Shown here piece by piece: positions 24,218-32,818 of a DNA stretch of 41,783 nucleotides (positions within the stretch are counted from its first letter, which is position 1; every line of letters starts with the position of its first letter). The notes beneath the pieces were generated by a model. The model was not told the origin of the DNA and did no database searches. It worked only from the letters and a program-made list of their open reading frames with translations. Source of the DNA: Candidatus Peregrinibacteria bacterium CG10_big_fil_rev_8_21_14_0_10_36_19. GTDB lineage: Bacteria > Patescibacteriota > Gracilibacteria > UBA1369 > LOWO2-01-FULL-3. Both the position numbers and the translations under genes were made by a program. The stretch spans positions 1 to 41,783 of the forward strand of contig PFDP01000006.1 in assembly GCA_002772535.1 (NCBI GenBank), given 5' to 3'.

Positions 24218-24448
24218 ATGTCAAAAAAAACTTTAAAAACAATTAAAGAAACGCCAAAAGGGAAAAATGTAAAAAGCATTGATCTGAGAAATCTTACTAA
24301 GAAAGAGAATACTGAGCTTGTAAAAAAAGCTGATAAAGGCCAATTGCCTGGATATCATATAGTTAAGCAAAAGGGAAAAGCCAAATTTTTACGGTCAAAT
24401 CCAGATGTAAAAAAGAAAAATAATTTAGATCCTAAAATTAATTCATAA
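24218..24448 (+). CDS. Small basic hypothetical protein in the restriction operon
   Basis: 76 residues, strongly basic (about a quarter Lys), with MSKKTLKTIKETPKGKNVKSID at the start and YHIVKQKGKAKFLRSNPD near the end. No family recognised with confidence. It sits 10 bases after hsdM and is separated by nothing from the SIR2-like gene (ATG at 24449 immediately after its stop), so it is probably co-translated with it. It could be a DNA-binding helper or an inhibitor of the neighbour; that is a guess. Confidence 0.6.
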   Translation: MSKKTLKTIKETPKGKNVKSIDLRNLTKKENTELVKKADKGQLPGYHIVKQKGKAKFLRSNPDVKKKNNLDPKINS

Positions 24449-25690
24449 ATGGCTGCACTGCTTATAACATATGAAGATGTACTAAAAGGGCTTGATGAAG
24501 CACATTTGCTCTTAGGAAATGGTTTTAACGCCTCTTTAGGCATAATGACCGATTATAAGAGCATATTTAATGAAATGAAAAATGGATATTCTGGTTATCA
24601 GGATATAGAAAATTTATTTGAATCGAACGAATACGATCTTGAAAAATTATTAGGAGAACTGGAAGGCAATTTAAAAACCCCCGGGGGATTTTTAAATAGA
24701 TTTGTTAGCAATAAAATCAAGCTTGATTTTATGAAGGCAGCGAGCCACCTTGCCGCATCTCAAGTGAATAATGTCTATCAAGAAAAGAATGATGGAATAT
24801 ATTTACTGCTAAAAAACTTTAATAATTATTTCACACTTAATTACGATCCTTTCTTGTATTTACTGATGATGAAATTCAAGAAAAAAGACAATAAAAATGG
24901 TGCAGTAATTCTTCAAGGAGCTTTGCCATTTATAGAAGACGATCTAGACGAGGAGCAAAATGGAATTTACTCAAAAATAAAAGAAGCAAGAAATAATGGT
25001 GAATTAAGTATTCATGTAAATAAAAACGATACGAGAAAGGAGTTAAGTCAGTGTACAAAATCAACCTTTAATACTGTAGTTAAAGAGCACTTCAAAGCTG
25101 AAAATTGGAAGGCAAAGGATATAGATAAAGCTATTAACTTAGTATGGCAGGAAGAAAACGAATCCCATGAACTGAACATAAATGATGGATTCTTTAAAGA
25201 CAAGGATTTCGAACAGCCTGTTTATAAAGGAAAGCAAATGCTGAATCAAAATTTATTTTTTCTTCACGGAGCTTTTCATATTTATCAAAATAAAGACACT
25301 ATTTTCAAAATTACGCAAAAAAGTGATAAAGCACTCTATGAAAGGTTGACCGAAATTATCAATAATGGAGAAGAAAATATCGTTTGTGTTTTTAAAAGCG
25401 ATGAAAAGAAAGAAGAAATAGAAGCAAACACGTATTTAGCTTCCGCATATAAAAAATTGGCTGAATTGTCAGGATCCATTGTACTGATTGGCTGCTCATT
25501 ATCGGATAACGATAATCATGTTTTTGAACAAATCAATAAATCTAAAGTGGATACTATTTACATTTCCAGTAAAGAGAAAAATAAAGATGAAGACTATTCT
25601 AAAGCGAAGAAAATTTTTAGCAAAAAGGAAATAATTCTCTTTGATAGAGAAACAATTACTTATGAATTACCAAATAATGAAAATGAATAA
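24449..25690 (+). CDS. SIR2-like domain protein (DUF4917 type), likely defence effector
   Basis: 413 residues. Motifs match the SIR2-like Rossmann fold found in anti-phage proteins: LLLGNGFNASL (residues 20-30, nucleotide-binding GxGFN), FTLNYDPFLY (N131-Y-D, the SIR2 Asn-Asp catalytic region), FFLHGAFHIY (H273) and IVLIGCSLSDNDNHVFEQI near the end. SIR2-domain defence proteins destroy NAD+ on infection and so stop the cell from supporting phage growth; that this one does so is inference. It is nested between hsdM and hsdS and its 3' end overlaps hsdS, so it is expressed with the restriction system. Confidence 0.75.
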   Translation: MAALLITYEDVLKGLDEAHLLLGNGFNASLGIMTDYKSIFNEMKNGYSGYQDIENLFESNEYDLEKLLGELEGNLKTPGGFLNRFVSNKIKLDFMKAASHLAASQVNNVYQEKNDGIYLLLKNFNNYFTLNYDPFLYLLMMKFKKKDNKNGAVILQGALPFIEDDLDEEQNGIYSKIKEARNNGELSIHVNKNDTRKELSQCTKSTFNTVVKEHFKAENWKAKDIDKAINLVWQEENESHELNINDGFFKDKDFEQPVYKGKQMLNQNLFFLHGAFHIYQNKDTIFKITQKSDKALYERLTEIINNGEENIVCVFKSDEKKEEIEANTYLASAYKKLAELSGSIVLIGCSLSDNDNHVFEQINKSKVDTIYISSKEKNKDEDYSKAKKIFSKKEIILFDRETITYELPNNENE

Positions 25691-26921
25691 AATTCCGGCT
25701 GGCTGGAAACAGGTAAAACTCGGCGAAATTACTCAAAAAATTGGAAGTGGAATTACGCCTCGTGGTGGATCTTCTGTATATTCAGATGAAGGAATAATGT
25801 TTTTAAGAAGCCAAAATATCCAAAATGGTAAATTTAATTTATCTGACGTTAAGTATATTTCACCAGAGATTGATGAATCGATGAAGTCTAGTCGCGTAAA
25901 AAAAGACGACGTACTTTATAATATTACTGGGGCTTCAATTGGCAGGTCTGCCGTCTATTTGTTTGAAGCAAATTCGAATGTCAACCAGCATGTTTGCATT
26001 ATAAGATTAAAAAATGTTAATCCAAAATTTATAAATTCTTTTTTGTTATCTAAGCAAGGAGTTAGGGAACTTTATAGCTTTCAAGCTGGAGGAAACAGAG
26101 AAGGATTGAATTTTCAACAGCTAAGTTCATTCAAACTCCTCCTTCCACCCCTTTTAGAACAAGAAAAAATTGTTGAAGTCCTTGAGACTTGGGATAGTTA
26201 TATTGAAGGACTTAATAAAGCAATCAACCTTAAAAGGAAGGTTAGGAATGGTTTGATACATAAGTTGCTTACGGGACAGATCCGTCTGGCTGGTTTTGCT
26301 GATCCGTGGGAAGTCGTTCTTGTGTCAGATATTTGTGAAATCAAAAAAGGGTCTGGGCTATCTAAAGAAAAGCTATCAAAGAATGGCAAAAATAAATGTA
26401 TTTTATACGGTGAAATATATACGACATATGACAAATTCATTTTCAATATTATAAGTAAAACTGATGTAAATGAAGGCATTAAATCAAAAAAAGATGATGT
26501 GTTAATCCCGGCCTCAACAACAACTTCAGCACTGGACTTAGCAACAGCTACAACGTTACTAGAAGATGATGTTTTAATCGGTGGTGATGTAAATATTTTA
26601 AGAAAAAAAATGCCTGCCAGCTTTGACGGAATTTTCTTTGCCTACTATTTAAGTCATGTCAAAAAACATGAACTTGCAAGGTTAGCCCAGGGCATAACAA
26701 TAGTACATTTGTATGGTAAGGATTTGAAAAAAATTGCTATAGAAACACCGAAAATCGAAGAACAGAGAGCCATTGCTGACGTGTTGGTTAAAGGATACCA
26801 AGAAATCGAAGCCCTAGAAAAGAAAAAAGCACTAGTTGAAGACCAAAAGAAATTCCTTTTAAACAACCTAATTACAGGGAAAATCAGACTTCCTGAATTC
26901 ATAAAAAAAGACCCCCGGTAG
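25683..26921 (+). CDS. hsdS: Type I restriction specificity subunit HsdS (two TRDs)
   Basis: 412 residues. First target-recognition domain: KLGEITQKIGSGITPRGG ... FLRSQNIQNG, with the central conserved helix LEQEKIVEVLETWDSYI and LLTGQIRL. Second domain: VSDICEIKKGSGLS..., closing with EEQRAIADVLVKGYQEI and LLNNLITGKIRLPEF. So the full two-half layout of HsdS, which reads a bipartite DNA site. ATG 25683 (or 25677) overlaps the end of the SIR2-like gene by a few codons. Its TAG lies inside the stem of the terminator at 26907. Confidence 0.92.
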   Translation: MNKIPAGWKQVKLGEITQKIGSGITPRGGSSVYSDEGIMFLRSQNIQNGKFNLSDVKYISPEIDESMKSSRVKKDDVLYNITGASIGRSAVYLFEANSNVNQHVCIIRLKNVNPKFINSFLLSKQGVRELYSFQAGGNREGLNFQQLSSFKLLLPPLLEQEKIVEVLETWDSYIEGLNKAINLKRKVRNGLIHKLLTGQIRLAGFADPWEVVLVSDICEIKKGSGLSKEKLSKNGKNKCILYGEIYTTYDKFIFNIISKTDVNEGIKSKKDDVLIPASTTTSALDLATATTLLEDDVLIGGDVNILRKKMPASFDGIFFAYYLSHVKKHELARLAQGITIVHLYGKDLKKIAIETPKIEEQRAIADVLVKGYQEIEALEKKKALVEDQKKFLLNNLITGKIRLPEFIKKDPR

Positions 26922-26947
26922 GGACGTACCGCTACAAGGGCTCTTTT
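26907..26947 (+). terminator. Predicted terminator after hsdS
   Basis: AAAGA and CCC (26907-26914) pair with GGG and TCTTT (26938-26946) around a C-C mismatch; an inner stem CGGTA/TACCG (26916-26931) completes it; TTTT follows. On the minus strand the hairpin is followed by seven T, so it could work both ways. The left arm is inside the hsdS reading frame. Confidence 0.55.
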
Positions 26948-26982
26948 CATATTGAATCGACTATAGCTTAACCCAAAATATT

Positions 26983-27803
26983 ATGCAAAAAGACATTATC
27001 AAAAAACTACATAAATCATTTGAAGACTACCACCATGAAAAAGATGGCGTTGAATACTGGCTTGCCAGAGAATTACAAGAGTTATTGGAATATACTGAAT
27101 GGAGGAACTTTGAAAAAGTTTTAGAGAAAGCCAAAGAGTCATGTAAAAACGCTAAACAAAGCCATGTCGATCATTTTGTTGACGTCAACAAAACGATCAA
27201 GATGCCTAAGGAAGCCGAAAAAAAAGTGTCGGATATCATGCTAACACGCTATGCCTGCTACCTCATTGCCCAGAACGGTGATCCTCGCAAAGAAGTAATA
27301 GCTTTTGCCCAAAGCTATTTTGCTTTGCAAACTCGTAAGCAAGAACTTCTTGAAGAAAGAATTGCAATACAAGAAAGAATCGATGCTCGAAAAAAATTAA
27401 CAGAAACAGAAACTAAGTTTTCAAAACTAATTTTTGAACGAGGGGTTGATAACCAAGGTTTTGGGAGAATTCGCAGTAAGGGAGATAAAGCTTTATTCGG
27501 AGGGCATGGCACGACTCAAATGAAAAAGAAGCTAGGTATAAAAACTGGCCCTTTGGCTGATAAGCTACCCACATCACTATTAAAGCCAAAGACTTTGCAA
27601 CAGAGCTCACAAATTTCAATGTTGAGAAAGAAGATTTACAGGGTGAACCACCTATAACTCGCGAACATGTCAAAAACAATAGTGAAGTTCGTAAACTTTT
27701 AAACCAACGAGGCATAAAACCGGAGGAACTGCCACCGGAAGAGGATATTAAAAAACTTGAAAGGAAACTTAAAAAAGATGATAAAAACTTTATAGCCAAT
27801 TAA
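26983..27803 (+). pseudogene. dinD: dinD-like gene broken by a one-base frameshift
   Basis: The first ~198 codons encode a DinD-type (DNA-damage-inducible protein D) sequence: KSFEDYHHEKDGVEYWLARELQELL, YTEWRNFEKVL, YACYLIAQNGD, RGVDNQGFGRIRSKGD. Near 27574-27584 the frame is lost. Reading on in the -1 frame from 27585 restores the family's C-terminal part (AKDFATELTNFNVEKED, then PITREHVKNNSEVRKLL and a last IKKLERKLKKDD) up to the TAA at 27801-27803. The site (TCACTATTAAAGCC) is not slippery, so loss of one base is the simple explanation. Its stop is three bases before hsdR. DinD in E. coli is LexA-controlled and interferes with RecA; a role in this operon is not known. Confidence 0.8.
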
Positions 27804-27806
27804 ATT

Positions 27807-30800
27807 ATGATAATACAAGCAAACTTTGATGAAGCAAAACAATCCCAACTCCCTACCTTGGAGCTGCTAATCAATATGGGATACAAATACATATCTCCTA
27901 CAGAGGTAAATAACCAGCGTGGTAATGATAACTCTAAGTTCATATTGAAAGATATCGCTTTCAAAAAGCTTATGGAAATCAATTGGTATCATGATAAGGG
28001 TGAAGATTATAGATTCAGCGAAAAAAATGTTCGCATGGCTATTGATGAACTTGAGAATATTCAACTGGAAGGTTTACTTGATACTTCTAGGGATGTTTTT
28101 CATACTTTGATGTCTTCCAGTGGAAAAACTATAAGAGAATTTATTGATGGTAAATATGAGTCTTATGATTTTAAATTCATTGATTTTGAAAATCCTGCAA
28201 ACAATGATTTTCATGTAACAGTTGAATTTAGTGCAGAAGGAAAACAAAATATTCGTGCTGATATTGTGCTTTTTGTAAATGGTATCCCATTTACAATCAT
28301 AGAAAACAAGAAGTCTGGCACTAAAATTGAAGAAGCATTGAACCAATTAAATAAATATCAGGGGCCGGAATATTGCCCAAAACTGTTTATATTTTCCCAA
28401 ATATTGATTGGTGCAAATAAGACAGAATTATTATATGGGACAACTGGAACTCCTACTAAATTTTATGCAAAATGGAAAGAGAAGGGGCCTAATGAAAAAG
28501 AAACAAAGAAAAGAATTGATGCACTTGAGAAAAAAACAATAAACCTCATTTCAAAGCCTGTTGATAAAGATATTTATAAGCTGATTTGCGCTGATTTGAA
28601 CGGAGCTACTCTCAATCACAAGCAAGTGACCAAAAGACTTCCTACGGAGCAAGACAGGGGCGTTGTTGCTCTTCTAGAGCCTGAAAGGATGCTTGATCTG
28701 GCCAAGAACTTTATTCTCTATGATGGAGGAATAAAAAAGATTTCTCGTTATCAGCAATTCTTTGCGATAAAAGAGAGTTTAAAAACTATAGAAGCTGAGA
28801 AAGAAGGGCCCTTAGGCTTTAGAAGAGATGGTGGTTTGATTTGGCATACTCAAGGATCGGGTAAATCTTTAACGATGGTTATGTTTGTAAAAGCACTAAT
28901 TGAAGATGAGCGCATACAAAATCCTCGTATCATTATTGTTACTGACCGAAAAGATTTGAACAAACAAATCTCAGATACATTTAGAGATTGTAAGCTCAAA
29001 AAAGGAGTTATAGAAGCAACCAGTGGACAACATCTTTTAAAACTTATTAAAGAGAAAAATCTTAATGTCATCACTACGCTTGTACATAAATTTGAAAGCG
29101 CAAAAAAACATAGAGCCGGTTTTACTGATGAATCTAAAAACATCTTTGTTTTGATTGATGAAGCTCATAGAACTCAAGGAGGAATGGCTAATGCTGAAAT
29201 GACAAGAACCATTCCAAATGCTTGTTATATCGGATTTACAGGAACGCCATTAATGAAGAAAGAGAAAGCAAGCTGGCTTAAATTTGGAAAATACATAGAT
29301 AAATACACAATTGATGATGCATTGAGTGATGGTGTTATTTTGCCTCTAATTTACGAGGGTAGATATGTCGAGCTTGTCCAGAATAAAGAGCAAATTGACA
29401 GGCAAGTTGAGCGCATAACAAAAGAATTAAATCAAGAACAGAAGAAAGAACTTCAAAAATTTGCGGACAAACGAGTGATTCGCAACAACCCTCAAAGAAT
29501 AGGAGAAATTGCTTATGACATTCAGGAACATTTTATTAGAAACTTTCAAGGGACAGGACTAAAAGCTCAGATAGTTGCTCCTTCAAAATACTCAGCTGTC
29601 TTATTCCAAAGGTTTTTTGAAAATTTTGGAGAAAAAGTTAATACTGCTGTGATAATTTCTGAAACTACAACAGAAGATGACGAAAAAGACACTCACAAAA
29701 AAGAAGTTTCAGACTTCCTAAAAATGATAAGTCATAATTTCAGGGATTTATCTTCTTATGAGAAACAAAAGGTCAATAGCTTTAAAAAGAGTGACGATGG
29801 TGTAGAAATTTTGATAGTAGTAGATAAACTTCTTACTGGTTTTGATGCCCCTAGAAATACCGTTCTATACCTAGCAAAAGATCTTAAAGACCATAATTTA
29901 CTGCAAGCAATTGCTAGGGTTAATCGTATTTATGAAAATAAAAAATCTCCAAAAACTGCCGGCTTCATTATTGATTATTCAGAAAATGCCAAAAATATAG
30001 ATACTGCAATGAAATTATTTGGAAGCTATGACGATGAGGACGTTAAAAACACTCTTATTGATGTCATAGCCAAAAAGGCTGAACTGGAAGCAAGCTATGA
30101 TGCTTTACATGAGATGTTTAAGGAACTGAAAAATGTAAAAGATGATGAAGCTTATATTCAGAAATTTTCCGAAGAGCCAGAACGCATACTTTTCTACAAA
30201 TCGTTAAATACATTCATTAGACAATTCAATGAATGCCTTGCTTTACAAGATTTTTCAATTAGCTTTCCCCATTTGGACACCTATAAGCTAGATCTCAAAA
30301 AATTTCTCGAACTTAGGAAAACTATAAGGCTAAAATATGCTGATACAGATGATTTTTCGGAATATAAGTTACAACTTGTTAAAATTCTTGACCAATTTAT
30401 TGATGCAAAAGAGGTTGAAATCTTAACAAAGCAAATAAACATTAACGACACTGATGCCTTTTCTGAGGCAATTGCAAATTTGGGTTCGGATAAATCAAAA
30501 GCAGAGGCAATTGCTGCACAGACACAGAAAACAATTTCCGAGGAAATGGAAAAGGATCCTGAATTCTATCATCGTTTCTCTGAGAAGATTTCAAAGCTTT
30601 TACAAAAGCTAAGGGATGGGAAAATTGCTGATATTGAGGCTCTTAAAGAAATTAAAGCCATAAAGTCACAAGTTTTAACCAAAGAGGATGATGAAATCCC
30701 ATCTAAAATCCAAAACATTACTGGAGCTGATATTTTTTATAGAAATCTAAAAGATATCCTACTGCAATATGATGTAAAAGAAGATATGCTTATTGATCTC

Positions 30801-31016
30801 ATTTTAGATATTTTCAACATATTAAGAGAAGAAACTATTGTTGATTGGCATAAAAACAATGAGGTTAAAAGAGTTATAACAAACAAGGTAGATGACTACC
30901 TTTATGACATTGTTAAAATGAAAAAAGGCATTGATCTTAGTAATGAAGATTTACAAAGTCTACTTTCACTTATTATCGATCTAGCATGTAATAACCATGA
31001 AATTTTCTATTCATGA
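27807..31016 (+). CDS. hsdR: Type I restriction endonuclease/translocase subunit HsdR
   Basis: 1069 residues, typical HsdR length. N-terminal PD-(D/E)xK nuclease (RADIVLFVNG with D152, then ENKK with E166 and K168), then the two RecA-like motor domains of superfamily 2: Walker A TQGSGKS (K353), DEAH box LIDEAHRTQ (D451), motif III GFTGTPLM, and motif VI LQAIARVNR with LLTGFDAPR before it. A helical C-terminal domain follows. With HsdM and HsdS it translocates and cuts unmethylated DNA. No break is seen, so the complex should be functional. Its TGA overlaps the ATG of the next gene (31013). Confidence 0.95.
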   Translation: MIIQANFDEAKQSQLPTLELLINMGYKYISPTEVNNQRGNDNSKFILKDIAFKKLMEINWYHDKGEDYRFSEKNVRMAIDELENIQLEGLLDTSRDVFHTLMSSSGKTIREFIDGKYESYDFKFIDFENPANNDFHVTVEFSAEGKQNIRADIVLFVNGIPFTIIENKKSGTKIEEALNQLNKYQGPEYCPKLFIFSQILIGANKTELLYGTTGTPTKFYAKWKEKGPNEKETKKRIDALEKKTINLISKPVDKDIYKLICADLNGATLNHKQVTKRLPTEQDRGVVALLEPERMLDLAKNFILYDGGIKKISRYQQFFAIKESLKTIEAEKEGPLGFRRDGGLIWHTQGSGKSLTMVMFVKALIEDERIQNPRIIIVTDRKDLNKQISDTFRDCKLKKGVIEATSGQHLLKLIKEKNLNVITTLVHKFESAKKHRAGFTDESKNIFVLIDEAHRTQGGMANAEMTRTIPNACYIGFTGTPLMKKEKASWLKFGKYIDKYTIDDALSDGVILPLIYEGRYVELVQNKEQIDRQVERITKELNQEQKKELQKFADKRVIRNNPQRIGEIAYDIQEHFIRNFQGTGLKAQIVAPSKYSAVLFQRFFENFGEKVNTAVIISETTTEDDEKDTHKKEVSDFLKMISHNFRDLSSYEKQKVNSFKKSDDGVEILIVVDKLLTGFDAPRNTVLYLAKDLKDHNLLQAIARVNRIYENKKSPKTAGFIIDYSENAKNIDTAMKLFGSYDDEDVKNTLIDVIAKKAELEASYDALHEMFKELKNVKDDEAYIQKFSEEPERILFYKSLNTFIRQFNECLALQDFSISFPHLDTYKLDLKKFLELRKTIRLKYADTDDFSEYKLQLVKILDQFIDAKEVEILTKQININDTDAFSEAIANLGSDKSKAEAIAAQTQKTISEEMEKDPEFYHRFSEKISKLLQKLRDGKIADIEALKEIKAIKSQVLTKEDDEIPSKIQNITGADIFYRNLKDILLQYDVKEDMLIDLILDIFNILREETIVDWHKNNEVKRVITNKVDDYLYDIVKMKKGIDLSNEDLQSLLSLIIDLACNNHEIFYS

Positions 31017-31717
31017 AAATAAAGGAATTCAAATATGGAAAATATTCTTACGAGTACTATCTGGTGCTTCAAGACAGAAAAACAGTCGCCCTAACTGTGC
31101 AGCCAAGTTTGAATATAATTTTGAAATGCCCTCTTGATTACGATATTGATAAAATTGAAAGATTTTTGAAAAGAAAATGGTTGTGGCTGGAAAAACAAAT
31201 TCAATATTTTAAAAAGTACAAAAAGAAGATTGAGAAAAAGGAATATGTTTCAGGAGAGAGCTTCTTGTATTTGGGACGACAATATAAACTTTTAGTAAAA
31301 TCATCAAAAAAATCTGAGGTGAGGCTTGAGAATGGTGCAATTACTATATTTACAACTTCATCAACACAAGATAAAAACGCTAATAAAAAACTGCTTGATA
31401 ATTGGTTTGATAACCGGATTAAGGCGATTTTTTCTTCTAGGTTGAATGAAATGTTAAAGAAGTTTGATTATGATTTTGTTCCCACCCTTATTACACGGAA
31501 AATGCCAAAAAGATGGGGCAGTTATTTAGGAAAAAATAAAATAGTGCTCAATCCATTATTAATTAGAGCTTCTAAAGATTGTATCGATTATGTGATAGTT
31601 CACGAGCTTTGTCATATGAAACATACAAAACACAACAATTCTTTTTTTAAACTTCAAGAATCAATTATTCCAAATTGGAAAGATGTAAAAGAAAAACTTG
31701 AACTGAGGTTTTTGTAG
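31013..31717 (+). CDS. YgjP-like (DUF45/M48-related) metallopeptidase
   Basis: 234 residues. Zinc-binding signature VIVHELCHMKHTKHNNSFF: HExxH at 197-201 with a further His at 204/207. N-terminal part includes VALTVQPSLNIILKCP and RKWLWLEKQIQ, and before the zinc site RKMPKRWGSYLGKNKIVLNPLL, all usual in the YgjP family. ATG overlaps the stop of hsdR (ATGA), so translation is coupled. Genes of this family are often found next to type I restriction genes; the function there is not established. It is the last gene of the island. Confidence 0.87.
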   Translation: MKIKEFKYGKYSYEYYLVLQDRKTVALTVQPSLNIILKCPLDYDIDKIERFLKRKWLWLEKQIQYFKKYKKKIEKKEYVSGESFLYLGRQYKLLVKSSKKSEVRLENGAITIFTTSSTQDKNANKKLLDNWFDNRIKAIFSSRLNEMLKKFDYDFVPTLITRKMPKRWGSYLGKNKIVLNPLLIRASKDCIDYVIVHELCHMKHTKHNNSFFKLQESIIPNWKDVKEKLELRFL

Positions 31718-31760
31718 AATTTAAATTTAATAGACAAAAAATAGAAGTGTTTTAATTTCA

Positions 31761-31800
31761 TATAAGCTCCGTTGGCTCGTATTTGAACATACCACTGCTC
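31761..31800 (+). repeat. Imperfect intergenic repeat, copy A
   Basis: Begins TATAAGCTCCGTTGGCTCG. About 24 of the first 30 positions match copy B at 32671-32712. Function unknown; both copies flank the gene at 31949-32548 and lie near the tRNA. Confidence 0.45.
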
Positions 31801-31828
31801 CTCCCCTCCTCCTCACACCCTAAGCTTC

Positions 31829-31852
31829 AAAAAAACTGACCTATTGGTCAGT
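31829..31852 (-). terminator. Orphan intrinsic terminator on the minus strand
   Basis: A perfect 7-bp stem ACTGACC/GGTCAGT with a four-base loop, followed on the minus strand by six T. No minus-strand gene lies upstream of it, so it may end an unrecognised short RNA, or it acts weakly on the plus strand after the metallopeptidase gene. Confidence 0.55.
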
Positions 31853-31894
31853 GTGGGATTGTGGCTTTTTACTGTGAAAGGTTATTACCAAAAT

Positions 31895-31923
31895 TTGACA
31901 GGTTTAATAATGTGGTATATAAG
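31895..31923 (+). promoter_or_regulatory. Predicted promoter of the 31949 gene
   Basis: Perfect TTGACA (31895-31900), 17 bases, TATAAG (31918-31923). A second -10-like TAATAA (31937-31942) lies exactly six bases before the ATG at 31949, the window's leaderless spacing. Confidence 0.5.
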
Positions 31924-31948
31924 TACCGCCTGTTTTTAATAATTTATC

Positions 31949-32548
31949 ATGATGGACAATTTACAGACTTCTCCGCAAGTAACAAATAAACTCCCCCTAG
32001 CAGAATTACTACAAATGGATGGATTTATAGGAGTAAATCCGAATACTATTTTTGGTTTAGACTGTGAGGGAAATTTTGATAAATTACATCCCCTTGCAAA
32101 GAGTTATGCCGGTGTTGGAAGTGCTTTAAATGGCCAAGTGTTAGATTTCTGGGTTAATCATGGCATGTATCGTTTAAGCCGAGCACCTCATTTTTCTAAT
32201 TTTGGCTCTTTAACTGAAGGCCTCTCAATAGATGAAAAGGTCCGAGCTGTTGTGATATTACAACAATACCTAAATGACATTGCAAAGGGATTCCAACGCT
32301 TTAGAGGAAATATGTTTTATACTGAAACATTGTCGAACGCTCAAGAGTGGGTGTGTGATATGTTGTCAGGAGTAGATGACGAAACACATGTAGCATGTGT
32401 AGAAAATAACATTCCTGGCTTTGAGCCGAAAATAGCTTTATCAATTGAAATTGTGGATAATACTCCTACCGAGTCTAATTCTGTTGTCCCTACTCAACTT
32501 TCCATTGTTGAAAAGTTTACTAAATGGATGCAAAAGTTTATTAGTTGA
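31949..32548 (+). CDS. Hypothetical protein
   Basis: 199 residues, no signal peptide or membrane segment, no family recognised. The middle has a helical stretch (DEKVRAVVILQQYLNDIAKGFQRFRGN), the C-terminus an acidic linker and a short basic amphipathic end (VEKFTKWMQKFIS). It is a single gene with its own promoter and a hairpin terminator downstream, placed between the defence island and the tRNA junction, where accessory genes often sit. Confidence 0.65.
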   Translation: MMDNLQTSPQVTNKLPLAELLQMDGFIGVNPNTIFGLDCEGNFDKLHPLAKSYAGVGSALNGQVLDFWVNHGMYRLSRAPHFSNFGSLTEGLSIDEKVRAVVILQQYLNDIAKGFQRFRGNMFYTETLSNAQEWVCDMLSGVDDETHVACVENNIPGFEPKIALSIEIVDNTPTESNSVVPTQLSIVEKFTKWMQKFIS

Positions 32549-32593
32549 AGCTGATTAGTTTTCCTTTCTCGTCAGGTTAATTACATAAAAATA

Positions 32594-32622
32594 GCTTGTT
32601 TATGACATAAACAAGCCTTATT
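32594..32622 (+). terminator. Hairpin terminator of the 31949 gene
   Basis: A perfect 10-bp stem, GCTTGTTTAT (32594-32603) and ATAAACAAGC (32607-32616), three-base loop, followed by CTTATTT, a weak T tail. Confidence 0.6.
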
Positions 32623-32626
32623 TAAG

Positions 32627-32647
32627 TTTGGAGCGGGTGAGGGGAGT
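32627..32647 (+). repeat. Duplicate of the tRNA-Gly 3' end (21-bp direct repeat)
   Basis: Exact 21-base copy of 32817-32837, beginning TTTGGAGCGGGTG: the tRNA CCA, discriminator, 3' acceptor strand and part of the T arm (minus sense). The two copies are 190 bases apart. Each is preceded by a terminator hairpin. Such a duplicate is what integration at a tRNA 3' end leaves behind. Confidence 0.7.
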
Positions 32648-32670
32648 ATCCGTTTGCTGCGCAAGCTTTA

Positions 32671-32712
32671 TATAAGCTGCCTTGGCTCGGAAATGATCAT
32701 GCAAGCATGCTC
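32671..32712 (+). repeat. Imperfect intergenic repeat, copy B
   Basis: Begins TATAAGCTGCCTTGGCTCG; pairs with copy A at 31761. Apart from this repeat and the duplicated tRNA end, the stretch 32648-32770 shows nothing I can name. Confidence 0.45.
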
Positions 32713-32771
32713 ACTTCTCTCGCCTTCGTTGCTTATCGAACCCGTCGGGTTCTCCTCGTCCTTTACTGTCC

Positions 32772-32818
32772 AAGAAAAAATCCGACTACCCACTGTGTGG
32801 GCACTCGGATTTTTTCTT
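32772..32818 (-). terminator. Terminator of tRNA-Gly
   Basis: A 14-bp outer stem (32772-32785 with 32805-32818), an inner CCCAC/GTGGG stem, and T-rich flanks on both strands. Directly downstream of the tRNA on the minus strand; could also end plus-strand transcripts. Confidence 0.75.

Noticed and set aside
26983-27803. Programmed frameshift in dinD
   Set aside because: No slippery heptamer at the break (TCACTATTAAAG); a lost base is simpler.
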